Source of the DNA: an uncultured Treponema sp.
Lineage (GTDB): Bacteria > Spirochaetota > Spirochaetia > Treponematales > Treponemataceae
Reading direction: 5' to 3'
NCBI GenBank assembly: GCA_946611835.1
Contig: CAMOEE010000015.1
Coordinates: forward strand, 1 to 20,860
DNA: 20,860 nt
Numbering within the stretch: position 1 is the first letter of the stretch; every line of letters begins with the position of its first letter. A program made the position numbers and the translations under genes. The notes under the pieces were generated by a model that was not told the origin of the DNA, did not search any database, and saw only the letters and a list, made by a program, of their open reading frames with translations. Shown one piece after another: positions 1 through 7,621 of this stretch.

Positions 1-2
1 AA

Positions 3-71
3 GAAAAGAAAGACGACGGAATCAAACGAACAGGCAAAGTAATCCACATCAAGTCAAAAAAGGAAGACTAA
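3..71 (+). CDS. C-terminal end of an unidentified lysine-rich protein (partial)
   Basis: An open frame runs in from the left edge and stops with TAA at 69-71. The 22 visible residues are strongly basic and acidic, with sequence around GIKRTGKVIHIK and a tail ending KKED, which looks like a real charged C-terminus. The other two forward frames give a stop at 40-42 or run on into the 7-bp repeat. The start and the body of the protein lie outside the window, so no function can be assigned. The repeat array begins at the very next base after the stop. Confidence 0.4.
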   Translation, partial: EKKDDGIKRTGKVIHIKSKKED

Positions 72-134
72 AGTTAGCAGTTAGCAGTTAGCAGGTAAAA
101 ACAGCTGCTGACTGCACACTGCTACTTGCTAACT
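72..134. repeat. Heptamer array, inverted arms (AGTTAGC)3 / GCTnACT-like x4
   Basis: Three exact copies of AGTTAGC occupy 72-92. After a short spacer, four degenerate 7-bp units (GCTGACT, GCACACT, GCTACTT, GCTAACT) occupy 107-134. The right-arm unit is the reverse complement of the left-arm unit, so the whole can fold back on itself. The array starts directly after the stop codon of the upstream gene and touches the stop codon of the cysteine desulfurase on the other strand. Confidence 0.75.
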
Positions 135-1315
135 TAAAATTCGCTTACTATTTCTTTTATCGCTTCGAACAGGTCATCCATGGCCTGTTTTTTTGTTTTC
201 GGGCCGAAGCTGAATCGAACTGCGCTGTCCTGAATTTCCCGGCTTGCATTCATTGCTGCCAGAATCGGACGGCTTTGTTTTTTTGCAGAGCAGGCGCTTC
301 CTGTGGATATGCAAAAGCCTTTTGCGTCCAACGCGCGAACCATCACATTGCCTGGAATCCCTAAAAATGCCGCCTGAAGGACCCAGGGGCTGAAGGTGGA
401 TTGCGCCTCTTCGGAAAAATCTTCACGAAGGGCAGGAACGAGCCGGCATTTTTCCAGAGTCTTAAGTTTCTTCAAAAAGTCCAAAGTCCATTCTTTTTGC
501 TCTTCAAATCGTTTTTTTGCTTCCTGATTAGGATTCTTCTCATTCAAATAATATTTTTCAAGGCATTTTGAAAAGGCCAGGGCCCCGAACAAGTTTTCCG
601 TGCCGCTCCTGATATTCTGCTCCTGACCGCCGCCCACCAGAAATGAGTTGACAGGCTTTGCAAGGTAGAGGAGACCTATCCCACGGGGGCCTGAGATTTT
701 ATGGGCACTCAATGCCGCAGAGTCGATTCCCCTGTATGACAAGTCCAGCGGAATCTTGCCGGCTGCCTGAACGCAGTCAACATGAAAATGCGGCTTTTTC
801 TTTCCTTTTGTGGCTTCGCTTATGGCATCGGCAATCTCGTAAATGGGCTGAATGCAGCCTGTCTCGTTGTTGACGGCCATCACCGTCACAAAAAGCGTGT
901 CAGGCGTGAGTTTTTCGATTATTGACTCAGGTGAGATGAAGCCGTTTTTGTCCGGATTTACGCTCACGACATCGAAGCCCTGTTTTTTGAGCAGGGCACA
1001 TTCTTCCCGCAAGGCCGGGTGCTCGATTGCGCTGAGGATAATACGGCCTTTTTTGGGGGAGTTCAGGACTGAAAGAAGGGGTATGTGGTCGCTTTCTGTG
1101 CCGCCTGATGTGAAAAATACCTGCTCCGGCCTGACTTTGAGAATCCCGGCACATCTGGCCCGGGCTTCTTCAAGAATCTTTCTCGCCTCTTTTCCGGTCT
1201 GGTGCTGGGAAGAGGGGTTCCCGTCATACTGAATTGAGGTTTCAAGGGCCTCTCTAAGGATTTTTTCGTCACAAGGGGCAGTTGCGGCCCAGTCAAAGTA
1301 ATGCTCAGAATTCAT
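134..1315 (-). CDS. Cysteine desulfurase, NifS/IscS family
   Basis: PLP-dependent, fold-type I aminotransferase-like enzyme that takes sulfur from L-cysteine as an enzyme-bound persulfide, for Fe-S clusters or tRNA thiolation. Counting from the ATG at 1315, the protein is 393 residues, normal for the family. Visible motifs are the cofactor-binding TSGGTESD segment (about 69-76), His99, Asp180 and Gln183 around VDCVQAAGK, the Schiff-base Lys206 in SAHK, Arg236 in RSGTEN, and the catalytic Cys342 in GSACS. A TTG two codons upstream (1321) keeps the frame open, but the -10 box TATCAT at 1327-1322 puts the predicted transcript start on the ATG, so ATG 1315 is preferred. No IscU, IscR or thiI-type partner is in view, so whether it is the housekeeping Fe-S enzyme or a tRNA-thiolation enzyme cannot be decided here. 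It is divergent from the SPASM gene. Confidence 0.93.
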   Translation of the reverse strand: MNSEHYFDWAATAPCDEKILREALETSIQYDGNPSSQHQTGKEARKILEEARARCAGILKVRPEQVFFTSGGTESDHIPLLSVLNSPKKGRIILSAIEHPALREECALLKKQGFDVVSVNPDKNGFISPESIIEKLTPDTLFVTVMAVNNETGCIQPIYEIADAISEATKGKKKPHFHVDCVQAAGKIPLDLSYRGIDSAALSAHKISGPRGIGLLYLAKPVNSFLVGGGQEQNIRSGTENLFGALAFSKCLEKYYLNEKNPNQEAKKRFEEQKEWTLDFLKKLKTLEKCRLVPALREDFSEEAQSTFSPWVLQAAFLGIPGNVMVRALDAKGFCISTGSACSAKKQSRPILAAMNASREIQDSAVRFSFGPKTKKQAMDDLFEAIKEIVSEF

Positions 1316-1321
1316 GGGCAA

Positions 1322-1350
1322 ATGATAGCGTATTATGAAATCTTAAACAA
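1322..1350 (-). promoter_or_regulatory. Sigma70-type promoter of the cysteine desulfurase gene, predicted leaderless
   Basis: Read on the minus strand, TTGTTT (1350-1345) is followed by a 17-base spacer and TATCAT (1327-1322). Six bases then separate the -10 box from the ATG at 1315, which places the expected transcription start on the start codon. There is no Shine-Dalgarno sequence. Confidence 0.5.
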
Positions 1351-1385
1351 TTCGTTCCCCCCGGCTCAGGGAGAAATAGAAAATA

Positions 1386-1414
1386 TTCACATTCTACTAA
1401 AAATTTGCTATAGT
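1386..1414 (+). promoter_or_regulatory. Extended -10 promoter of the glycan/SPASM operon, predicted leaderless
   Basis: TTCACA (1386-1391), a 17-base spacer and TATAGT (1409-1414), with an extended -10 TG at 1406-1407. The -10 ends 7 bases before the ATG at 1422, and no ribosome binding site is visible. It stands back-to-back with the cysteine desulfurase promoter. Confidence 0.5.
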
Positions 1415-1421
1415 AATGCTA

Positions 1422-3053
1422 ATGAAAAATTTAGTGGTTTTGTACGGTGGTGATTTAACTTCACACGCATTTGAAAAAGTTTTCGGTTCCGAGTGCGCTT
1501 TTGAGCGGGTTCTGCTCTGGGCTTCAAAATTCAGCGAAAAAATAATTCTTTTTTTGAAAGATTCTTCTCCTGTCGCAAATCAAATTTCTTCTTTTGTCTC
1601 AGCTTCTCCTGCAAAACCCAAAATCGAAATCATAAGCCACGATTCATGGACAAAATCACTTTTCATTTCCGAGATTGCTTCTGCCTTAAAAAAACATGGC
1701 TTTGAGAGCGCGATAGTCTCCTGGGCCGACACTCCTTTTTTGAACGAAAAACTCACGCGCGATTTGGTCGAAATGCACGAAAAATACGCCGCTGAATATT
1801 CTTTTGCCGACGGTTTCCCTTACGGACTCGCACCGGAACTTATCGAGAGCGGCACTGCGTCAATTCTTTCTGAGCTTTCCAAAAACACATTGAAGGGCGA
1901 GGGTGAAAAGAGCATTGACCGGGAGGCGATTTTTTCCGTGATGAGGCTCGACATCAATTCCTTCGAGGTTGAGACATTGATTTCAGACGAGGATTACCGA
2001 CTGCTCCGTTTCAGCTTTGACGCCGGCTCAAAAATAAATTTCCTTTCATGCAGGAACCTTTACGAAGAGGCAGAAAAACAAAAGGTAGATTTATCTGATG
2101 CCTATGAGCTCTCAAATCTTGCCTCAAGAAGCCCATCCGTCATGCAGACCCTTCCTGCTTTCTACAACATTCAGATTTCTTCAAAATTTAACCACAAATA
2201 CAGCTATTCCCTTGAATCAATCGGCAAAAATCCGGCCCCGAAAGATTTCATGCCGCTGTCAGACTTCAAAAAGATTCTATCTCAAATCAGAAATTTCTCT
2301 GAGAATGCGGTGATTTCCCTCTCAGCTTTCGGAGAGCCGCTCCTGAACCCCGAATTCCTCCAGTTTGCCATCGAGGTCATAAATCAGAAGGACGACAGCC
2401 ATAAGATTTCCCTTTTAATCGAGACTGACGGCCTTCTTGTCACTGAGGAACTTGCCCAAAAAATCGCTGAATGTGCAAAGTCAAAGAATGCCGAGGTCAA
2501 CTGGATCATTTATATCGATGCCGTCGAAAAATCAATGTATGCAAGGCTCCATAACTGCGACGAGTCCCATTTTGAAAAGGCTCTCTCAGCGATTCCTCTC
2601 CTCGAAAAGCATTTTGAAGGCCATGTCTACCCTCAGTTCATGCGCCTTAAGACCAGCGAGCCTCAGCTTGAGAGCTTCTACCGCTTCTGGAAGGAAAAGG
2701 AAAGCCCCTCAAAGGGCGAGCTGATTATCCAAAAGTACAATTCTGTCTGCGGAACATTGCCCGATTTAAAACCCGCCGATCTTTCTCCTGTAAATCGTAT
2801 TCCCTGCTGGCATCTCCGCCGTGACCTCACGATTCTTGCTGACGGAAGCGTTCCCTTCTGCTTCCAGCTTGCTTTCCCAGAGAATGCAGGAAATATCCTT
2901 AGCGAGGGAATCGAAAAAGTTTGGGGAAGGTTTGGTCAGGTCCTGAAAAATCATCTTGAGCTACTTTGCTCCCTCAATTCTGGAAAGTCTGAGCCAAAAT
3001 CTGCCGATAATAAATGCGGAATTTGTGATGAATCCTATACCTTTAATTTTTAA
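1422..3053 (+). CDS. Spiro-SPASM-type protein: nucleotidyltransferase-like N-terminus, degenerate radical SAM domain, SPASM domain
   Basis: A 543-residue protein counted from the ATG at 1422. An ATG at 1416 is in frame but lies against the predicted -10 box. The N-terminal ~210 residues resemble an SpsF-like cytidylyltransferase (LVVLYGG near the start; a WADTPFLNEKL segment like the sugar-nucleotide loop). A radical-SAM-like barrel follows (about 245-420) with an AFGEPLLNP motif near 304. The usual CxxxCxxC cluster site is replaced: FNHKYSYS puts Phe256, Tyr260 and Ser263 at the three cysteine positions. The C-terminus keeps SPASM-type cysteines (Cys462, Cys480, Cys532, Cys535). Proteins with this arrangement are known as a spirochaete-restricted family of unknown function. 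It cannot do standard radical SAM chemistry if the motif reading is right. It heads an operon with a glycosyltransferase-like and a sugar-activation gene, suggesting a glycan or protein-modification role (inference). Confidence 0.85.
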   Translation: MKNLVVLYGGDLTSHAFEKVFGSECAFERVLLWASKFSEKIILFLKDSSPVANQISSFVSASPAKPKIEIISHDSWTKSLFISEIASALKKHGFESAIVSWADTPFLNEKLTRDLVEMHEKYAAEYSFADGFPYGLAPELIESGTASILSELSKNTLKGEGEKSIDREAIFSVMRLDINSFEVETLISDEDYRLLRFSFDAGSKINFLSCRNLYEEAEKQKVDLSDAYELSNLASRSPSVMQTLPAFYNIQISSKFNHKYSYSLESIGKNPAPKDFMPLSDFKKILSQIRNFSENAVISLSAFGEPLLNPEFLQFAIEVINQKDDSHKISLLIETDGLLVTEELAQKIAECAKSKNAEVNWIIYIDAVEKSMYARLHNCDESHFEKALSAIPLLEKHFEGHVYPQFMRLKTSEPQLESFYRFWKEKESPSKGELIIQKYNSVCGTLPDLKPADLSPVNRIPCWHLRRDLTILADGSVPFCFQLAFPENAGNILSEGIEKVWGRFGQVLKNHLELLCSLNSGKSEPKSADNKCGICDESYTFNF

Positions 3054-3069
3054 CGAGCATTTAATCAGC

Positions 3070-3984
3070 ATGACAGTTCTCGGCGGCAAGGAAGCTCTTC
3101 CTAATATCAAAATGAATGTCGCCGCAATCCTCATCAACAGGGGCTGGTCAAGCTACCGCACAAAGATGATTGAGAATCTCATGCGATGCGGTTTCTCGGA
3201 GATTATTTCAATTGAGGCCGACAGCGAAAATTACAGCATAGAGGATTTCTCAAGGAAATTTCCCTTCGTAAAAATCATTATCCCCCAGGAAGATACCACC
3301 GACGGTGACCTTATCAATATAGGGGTGGCTGAGGCCTCATCAGAATATGTCCTTGTCCTCCGTGACTCGATTGACTTCTCAAAGGACATCCTCACCCCGA
3401 CCCTGGCTTCCAAGCTCACGGAATCGGGCACTTTCTGCATAAGCCCCCGCCTTATCGGTAAGGAAAATTTCTCCTTCCCGATTCTTTTTTCTCCTTCAAT
3501 CAAGCGGGCGGCCCTCAATGTGATTTCAACTTCGGTGGTAAGCGACGGAAGCCACAACCTCTTTCCCTTCAACAATATCGCCCTCTACAACCGCCGGAAA
3601 TTCATTGATTTGGGCGGATATGACTACACGATTCACTCCGACTACTGGCAGAACCTTGATTTTTCCTTCCGTGCCTGGCTTTGGGGCGAGAAAATCACCC
3701 TGTCGACGGCATTCAGCCTTTCTTACAGCACGGAAATTCCTGTCCTTGAGACGGGGGCCAGCCAGTTCTCAAACAGGTTCTATCTAAAAAACCTGGTTCC
3801 GCGCTTCTATGCCGACCACGGTGCGATTCCAAAATCCTCTTTCTTTGCCTTCTGGGGAAGCTCTTCCTGCGGATTCTTTGAGGCACAGGCACGCTTCAAG
3901 GAGGCCAGGGAATGGGTTATGGAAAACAAATACAGATTCAAAAGGGATGCTCTCGATTTGGTCGAGAACTGGGGAAATAAATGA
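3070..3984 (+). CDS. Glycosyltransferase family 2-like protein
   Basis: 304 residues from the ATG at 3070, 16 bases after the upstream stop. The frame is open further upstream (TTG 2956, ATG 3028), but those starts would overlap the SPASM coding end and add sequence unlike the GT-A fold. The GT-A-like fold starts near the MNVAAILINRGW stretch, with a VAEASSEYVLVLRDSIDF segment where DxD-bearing family-2 enzymes bind the sugar nucleotide. The expected DxD is not clean here. A later LGGYDYTIHSDYWQNLDFSFRA stretch resembles the acceptor/catalytic 'GG(F/Y)D...D.DFSFR' region of family-2 enzymes. No signal peptide or membrane segment is seen, so it is probably cytosolic. Its TGA overlaps the next ATG (ATGA at 3981-3984), implying translational coupling. 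Donor and acceptor cannot be told from sequence. Confidence 0.75.
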   Translation: MTVLGGKEALPNIKMNVAAILINRGWSSYRTKMIENLMRCGFSEIISIEADSENYSIEDFSRKFPFVKIIIPQEDTTDGDLINIGVAEASSEYVLVLRDSIDFSKDILTPTLASKLTESGTFCISPRLIGKENFSFPILFSPSIKRAALNVISTSVVSDGSHNLFPFNNIALYNRRKFIDLGGYDYTIHSDYWQNLDFSFRAWLWGEKITLSTAFSLSYSTEIPVLETGASQFSNRFYLKNLVPRFYADHGAIPKSSFFAFWGSSSCGFFEAQARFKEAREWVMENKYRFKRDALDLVENWGNK

Positions 3985-6488
3985 CAATTATAGCAGCTCA
4001 ATGCAGACTTTCATCAACTCGCCTTCCTAAAAAGGCTCTTCTCAGCTTAGGCGGAAAGACCGTCCTTGACTGGACCCTTGCCGCAATGAAAAAAGTTAAG
4101 GCCGATGATTATTATGTCGCCACGGACGAGGCCTCTTACGAGGAGCTGAAGCCTGTATGCGAGAGAAATGGTTTTAAAATCTTTAAGGGAAGCCTCGATG
4201 ATGTCCTTGACAGGTACTGCAGCCTTATTGAGGAGACTAAGGCTGATGTCGTTCTCCGGGCTACCTGCGACAATCCCTTCCTCTTTTACGAGGCGGCACA
4301 GAGCCTGGCCGATGAATTTGAAAAACGCTCTCAGACTGAAGATTTTGACTACATTACATACACAGGCCTTCCTCACGGAAGCGGAATAGAGATGTTCAGG
4401 GCCTCATCCCTTCTCAAAGCCCGCTCGGTCACGAATCTGCCCTATGACCATGAGCATGTCGGGCCGGCCCTTTACAATCACCCGGACAAGTTCAGGAGCC
4501 TTTTTATCCCGGCTCCACAGAGATGGAATTTCCCCAGCCTGCGCACCACGATTGACACTGAGGTCGATTTCAAAAGGGCAGAGTCAATCGTAAAAATAAT
4601 TTCTGGCGACAATGTGAGCGAAAAAAAGCCTGTCACCGAGCCCTACACCACTGAGGAGATTTTGTCTGCTTTGGAGAGCCCTGAGCTTTACAGGGCAATT
4701 CTCGCAGTTCCCTGCGTCAAAAAAGGAAAGGGAACAGGACACCTTCGCCGCTGCCTTAAAATCGCCCTTGAGACCGGAGCCAATGTCTACATCCCTGAGG
4801 ATGCGGGCCTGGAAGAAAAGGATGAGCTTATTGAAGATGCGAAAAAGAACGGCCTCAGACCTGAACAGATTGTTAGCCGCCTGCCCGAAAAAAAAGAATA
4901 CGAGCTTATCGTGACCGATGCCTTTACCCTCGAGCGGGAACTTGCCCTTAACCTTTCAAAGGCGGCTCCAGTCCTTGCGATTGACGAAGGTTCCCTTAAT
5001 GCTGATTTGTGTGACTGTCTTCTTGATATAATTCCTTCTTACGGACTGGAACGGCCGGCAAATATGTCAGACCCCTCATTTGTCTCTCTGCCTGAGCACA
5101 AAAGGAGCGACAAGAGGCCCGAGAACATCGATGAAATCAAGTCTATCCTCGTGACGGTCGGCGGCGAGGACCCTTCCGACCTCGTAGTCCCTACATCGAT
5201 TGCCTTTGCCGCAACGGGCAAGAAAATCACCGCAATCGTCCAGAAGCCGGAAGAGGCGGCCCTGCGTGTCAGCGACGAGGATTTGCGCAAAAAAATCAAA
5301 TTCATTCAGCCGGTTCACAACCTAAAGGAAAAACTTTCCGGCTATGATGTCGTCGTGACCCACTATGGATTCACTGCCTTCGAGGCCCTTGCAGCAGGAT
5401 GCGGGGTAATTCTTCTCGGAACGACTAACCTTCATGTCAACCTTGCGATAAAGTACGGTTTCGCCTGTCTTCCCCAGAACCAGATTAATTCTGACAATGC
5501 CAGGCTTTTCCTCAAAAACATAAAATCCCTCTATCCGGATTCTCCATTCCTGAAAGAGGGGGCCGGCAAAAAATCTCTGGGTGATTTCGTAAAAATCCTT
5601 GCTAACGGAAAACGTTTTTCATGCCCGGTCTGCCGTGACGAGGATTCGGCGGTCGATAATCCGATCGTTGCCCGAACGACCCTGCACACATTCCGCCGCT
5701 GCAAGTCCTGCGGTATGCTCTACATGAGCTGGACCTGTGCCACCGAAAAAAATTACAATTCCTCTTATTTCTTCGAGGATTACAAAAAACAGTACGGAAA
5801 GACCTATCTCGATGACTTCAAGAACATCAAGAAACAGTGCGTGCGCCGGACCAGCCTGGTGGACATGCTTTACCGGGCCAACCACAGGGCTGTCACCCCG
5901 GCTGTCCTCGACATCGGATGTGCTTTCGGCCCCTACCTTGACGCTGCCAATGACTCAGGCTGGCAGGTTTTCGGCACTGACATCTCAAAAGAAGCTGTCG
6001 ATTATGTACAGAACACCCTTCATTATCCTGCGACCACCGCCAAATTCCCCAATTTTGACCCTGCTGCGGAATTCGGCGTAAAGAATTTCGATGCTGTCAC
6101 CATGTGGTATGTAATCGAGCATTTCCAGGACCTTGACTCTGTCCTTCGCGGTGTCTCGAAAATCCTCAAGAAGGGCGGAATCTTCGCTTTCTCAACTCCT
6201 TCTGCCAGCGGTGTCTCAGGCCACTTCAACACTCAGTCTTTCTTCCAGAATTCACCCACCGACCATTATACCATCTGGGAGCCTGGAAGGGCCGCTTCAA
6301 TCCTCAAAAAGTATGGCTTCAAAGTCTGTAAGATTGTCTCCACTGGCCACCATCCTGAGCGCTTTCCCAACATGAGGGGGCAGAAGTCAACCAGCCTCAA
6401 ATTCGCCCTCTACAGCGGTGCAAGTCATTTCTTTGGCCTTGGGGATACATTTGAGGTCTACTGCAAGAAAGAAAAGGATATTTTGTAA
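3981..6488 (+). CDS. Three-domain fusion: SpsF-like cytidylyltransferase, SpsG/PseG-like domain, zinc-ribbon SAM methyltransferase
   Basis: An 835-residue protein joining activities usually on separate chains. Residues 1-235 are an SpsF/CMP-sugar synthetase-like nucleotidyltransferase (QCRLSSTRLPKKAL near the start, DVLDRYC at 74-80, RATCDNPF at 93-100). Residues ~238-540 resemble SpsG/PseG, the UDP-sugar hydrolase with a glycosyltransferase-28 fold (GTGHLRRCLKIA at 251, VTVGGEDPSDL at 391, THYGFTAFEALAAGCG at 460). Residues ~546-835 start with a zinc-ribbon (Cys548, Cys551, Cys574, Cys577) and continue as a class I methyltransferase (VLDIGCAFG at 642, GTDIS at 665, WYVIEHF at 709, ILKKGG at 728). 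SpsF and SpsG are adjacent genes in spore-coat and legionaminic/pseudaminic-type pathways, so a nucleotide-activated, possibly methylated sugar is a reasonable inference. The substrate is unknown. It is the last gene before a strong terminator. Confidence 0.88.
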   Translation: MTIIAAQCRLSSTRLPKKALLSLGGKTVLDWTLAAMKKVKADDYYVATDEASYEELKPVCERNGFKIFKGSLDDVLDRYCSLIEETKADVVLRATCDNPFLFYEAAQSLADEFEKRSQTEDFDYITYTGLPHGSGIEMFRASSLLKARSVTNLPYDHEHVGPALYNHPDKFRSLFIPAPQRWNFPSLRTTIDTEVDFKRAESIVKIISGDNVSEKKPVTEPYTTEEILSALESPELYRAILAVPCVKKGKGTGHLRRCLKIALETGANVYIPEDAGLEEKDELIEDAKKNGLRPEQIVSRLPEKKEYELIVTDAFTLERELALNLSKAAPVLAIDEGSLNADLCDCLLDIIPSYGLERPANMSDPSFVSLPEHKRSDKRPENIDEIKSILVTVGGEDPSDLVVPTSIAFAATGKKITAIVQKPEEAALRVSDEDLRKKIKFIQPVHNLKEKLSGYDVVVTHYGFTAFEALAAGCGVILLGTTNLHVNLAIKYGFACLPQNQINSDNARLFLKNIKSLYPDSPFLKEGAGKKSLGDFVKILANGKRFSCPVCRDEDSAVDNPIVARTTLHTFRRCKSCGMLYMSWTCATEKNYNSSYFFEDYKKQYGKTYLDDFKNIKKQCVRRTSLVDMLYRANHRAVTPAVLDIGCAFGPYLDAANDSGWQVFGTDISKEAVDYVQNTLHYPATTAKFPNFDPAAEFGVKNFDAVTMWYVIEHFQDLDSVLRGVSKILKKGGIFAFSTPSASGVSGHFNTQSFFQNSPTDHYTIWEPGRAASILKKYGFKVCKIVSTGHHPERFPNMRGQKSTSLKFALYSGASHFFGLGDTFEVYCKKEKDIL

Positions 6489-6497
6489 AGAAAATGC

Positions 6498-6537
6498 AAA
6501 AATATACATCTTTTGGTGATGTATATTTTTTTTGTTT
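6498..6537 (+). terminator. Rho-independent terminator after the glycan operon
   Basis: A perfect 13-bp inverted repeat (6498-6510 with 6518-6530, apex TTTTGGT) runs into a T-rich tail. The stem is AT-rich apart from the ATC/GAT top. It begins 9 bases after the stop at 6488 and separates this operon from the signalling operon. Confidence 0.85.
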
Positions 6538-6559
6538 TGAATTATCTTATATCTAATAA
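6532..6559 (+). promoter_or_regulatory. Candidate sigma70 promoter of the 7TM/HD-GYP/BMP operon
   Basis: TTGTTT (6532-6537), a 16-base spacer and TAATAA (6554-6559), leaving a leader of about 23 bases. Unlike the leaderless genes in this window, this one has a ribosome binding site, GGAG at 6579-6582, six bases before the ATG at 6589. Confidence 0.4.
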
Positions 6560-6588
6560 AAAAGTTTTTATCCTTCCTGGAGTTTTCC

Positions 6589-7605
6589 ATGCTTGGAATT
6601 TATCTTAATGTCATTCTCTCGTCGCTCGCCGTACTTGCGCTTGCTGTAGGTATCTCTTTCTATTTTACGGAGCGTGACGCAGGATATATTCGTGGCTACA
6701 CATTCCTTTACGGGCTGGCTGTTTTCCTGACTTGCGGCGGATATTCTGTCATGGGCTTTATGCCGAATTTAAAATATGCCTTCATTCCCCGTCTTTTCGG
6801 CTTGTATGGAATCGATGTTTTTCTGCTCATAGAGCTTTCTTTCCTGACAAAGGAGCTGAAAAGAAGACAGGGATTAAGGGCTGTCATCATCGGATTCTTC
6901 GCCCTTTACATCCTCCTGGATCTGCTCATTTTCGGAAAACCCGACACCCTTAACTATATCCGCTATGATTTTCACACGGCCTATGAGAATGTCGGCGGGG
7001 GAGCCTTTTTCTTCCACTATGCCTACATGATGCTTATCTGCGTCGTCCTTCTTGTTCACGGAATCCAGTGGTTCAAGAGCAAGAAAGTCAGGCGGGACAA
7101 GCAGTTCGTGCTGGAAATCATCGTGGCCAATTTCGTGCTTCTCCTTGCGGCTTTCCCGGACATGGTGCGGGCGGCTTTTGCCGTAAAATATCCCACTTTT
7201 CCTTATTGCGCTGCCGTCTCTGTCGTGTATTTTTCCTACTATTTTGCGGTTAAGCAGCATATTCTTTTCATGCCCACGGTCAAGAATGTGAGCCGGGAAA
7301 TTTTCCATTCTGTGGATGTTCCTGTAATAATCTTTGACATGGATGGAAAAGTGACCCTTTACAATTCATGCGCAAAGACAAAACTCATGATTGCGGATGT
7401 CAGCAGGGAAAATAGCCCCCTCAGCCTGCGCTCGCTTTTCACCCTCACGGATGTGGAAACCCTGAGGCTCCTTGTCAAGGTAAGGAAAGGGGCGGGTGGT
7501 CAGTTCGAGACAAAAATAAAGACGACCGGCAAGGAATGTTCCTTAAGCATTGCTGTTCAGTTCGATAAGGCATTCGAGCCATTCTGTATAATAGGATTTC
7601 CTTGA
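6589..7605 (+). CDS. Seven-transmembrane sensor protein with C-terminal PAS domain
   Basis: 338 residues. Seven hydrophobic segments are visible at roughly 4-26, 35-57, 62-86, 96-114, 137-160, 173-197 and 202-222, matching the 7TM input domain found at the N-terminus of some histidine kinases. A PAS-like domain follows (about 232-338; VPVIIFDMDGKVTLYNS is the typical opening strand-helix region). The protein ends there: no kinase, GGDEF or HD-GYP output domain is attached. The neighbour 16 bases downstream carries an HD-GYP domain, so the two probably act together, the 7TM/PAS protein sensing a ligand in the membrane and passing the signal to a partner (inference). The start is supported by GGAG six bases upstream. 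The ligand is unknown. A lost continuation by frameshift was considered; the PAS fold looks complete, so a short stand-alone sensor is preferred. Confidence 0.75.
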   Translation: MLGIYLNVILSSLAVLALAVGISFYFTERDAGYIRGYTFLYGLAVFLTCGGYSVMGFMPNLKYAFIPRLFGLYGIDVFLLIELSFLTKELKRRQGLRAVIIGFFALYILLDLLIFGKPDTLNYIRYDFHTAYENVGGGAFFFHYAYMMLICVVLLVHGIQWFKSKKVRRDKQFVLEIIVANFVLLLAAFPDMVRAAFAVKYPTFPYCAAVSVVYFSYYFAVKQHILFMPTVKNVSREIFHSVDVPVIIFDMDGKVTLYNSCAKTKLMIADVSRENSPLSLRSLFTLTDVETLRLLVKVRKGAGGQFETKIKTTGKECSLSIAVQFDKAFEPFCIIGFP

Positions 7606-7621
7606 CAAGGTAATTACTCTG

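Noticed and set aside
1422..3053. Active radical SAM enzyme
   Set aside because: All three cluster cysteines of the CxxxCxxC site are replaced, so standard radical SAM chemistry is not expected.
2956..3069. Earlier TTG or ATG starts for the glycosyltransferase gene
   Set aside because: They would overlap the SPASM gene's cysteine-bearing C-terminus and add residues outside the GT-A fold; ATG 3070 follows the upstream stop closely.
6874..7308. 144-residue open frame on the minus strand
   Set aside because: It is antisense to the 7TM/PAS gene; charged low-complexity translation with no family features.
7595..7621. Idea that the 7TM/PAS and propeller/HD-GYP genes are one frameshifted gene
   Set aside because: The second frame has a TAG at 7592-7594, the PAS domain looks complete, and the downstream protein has its own signal segment, so two proteins fit better.
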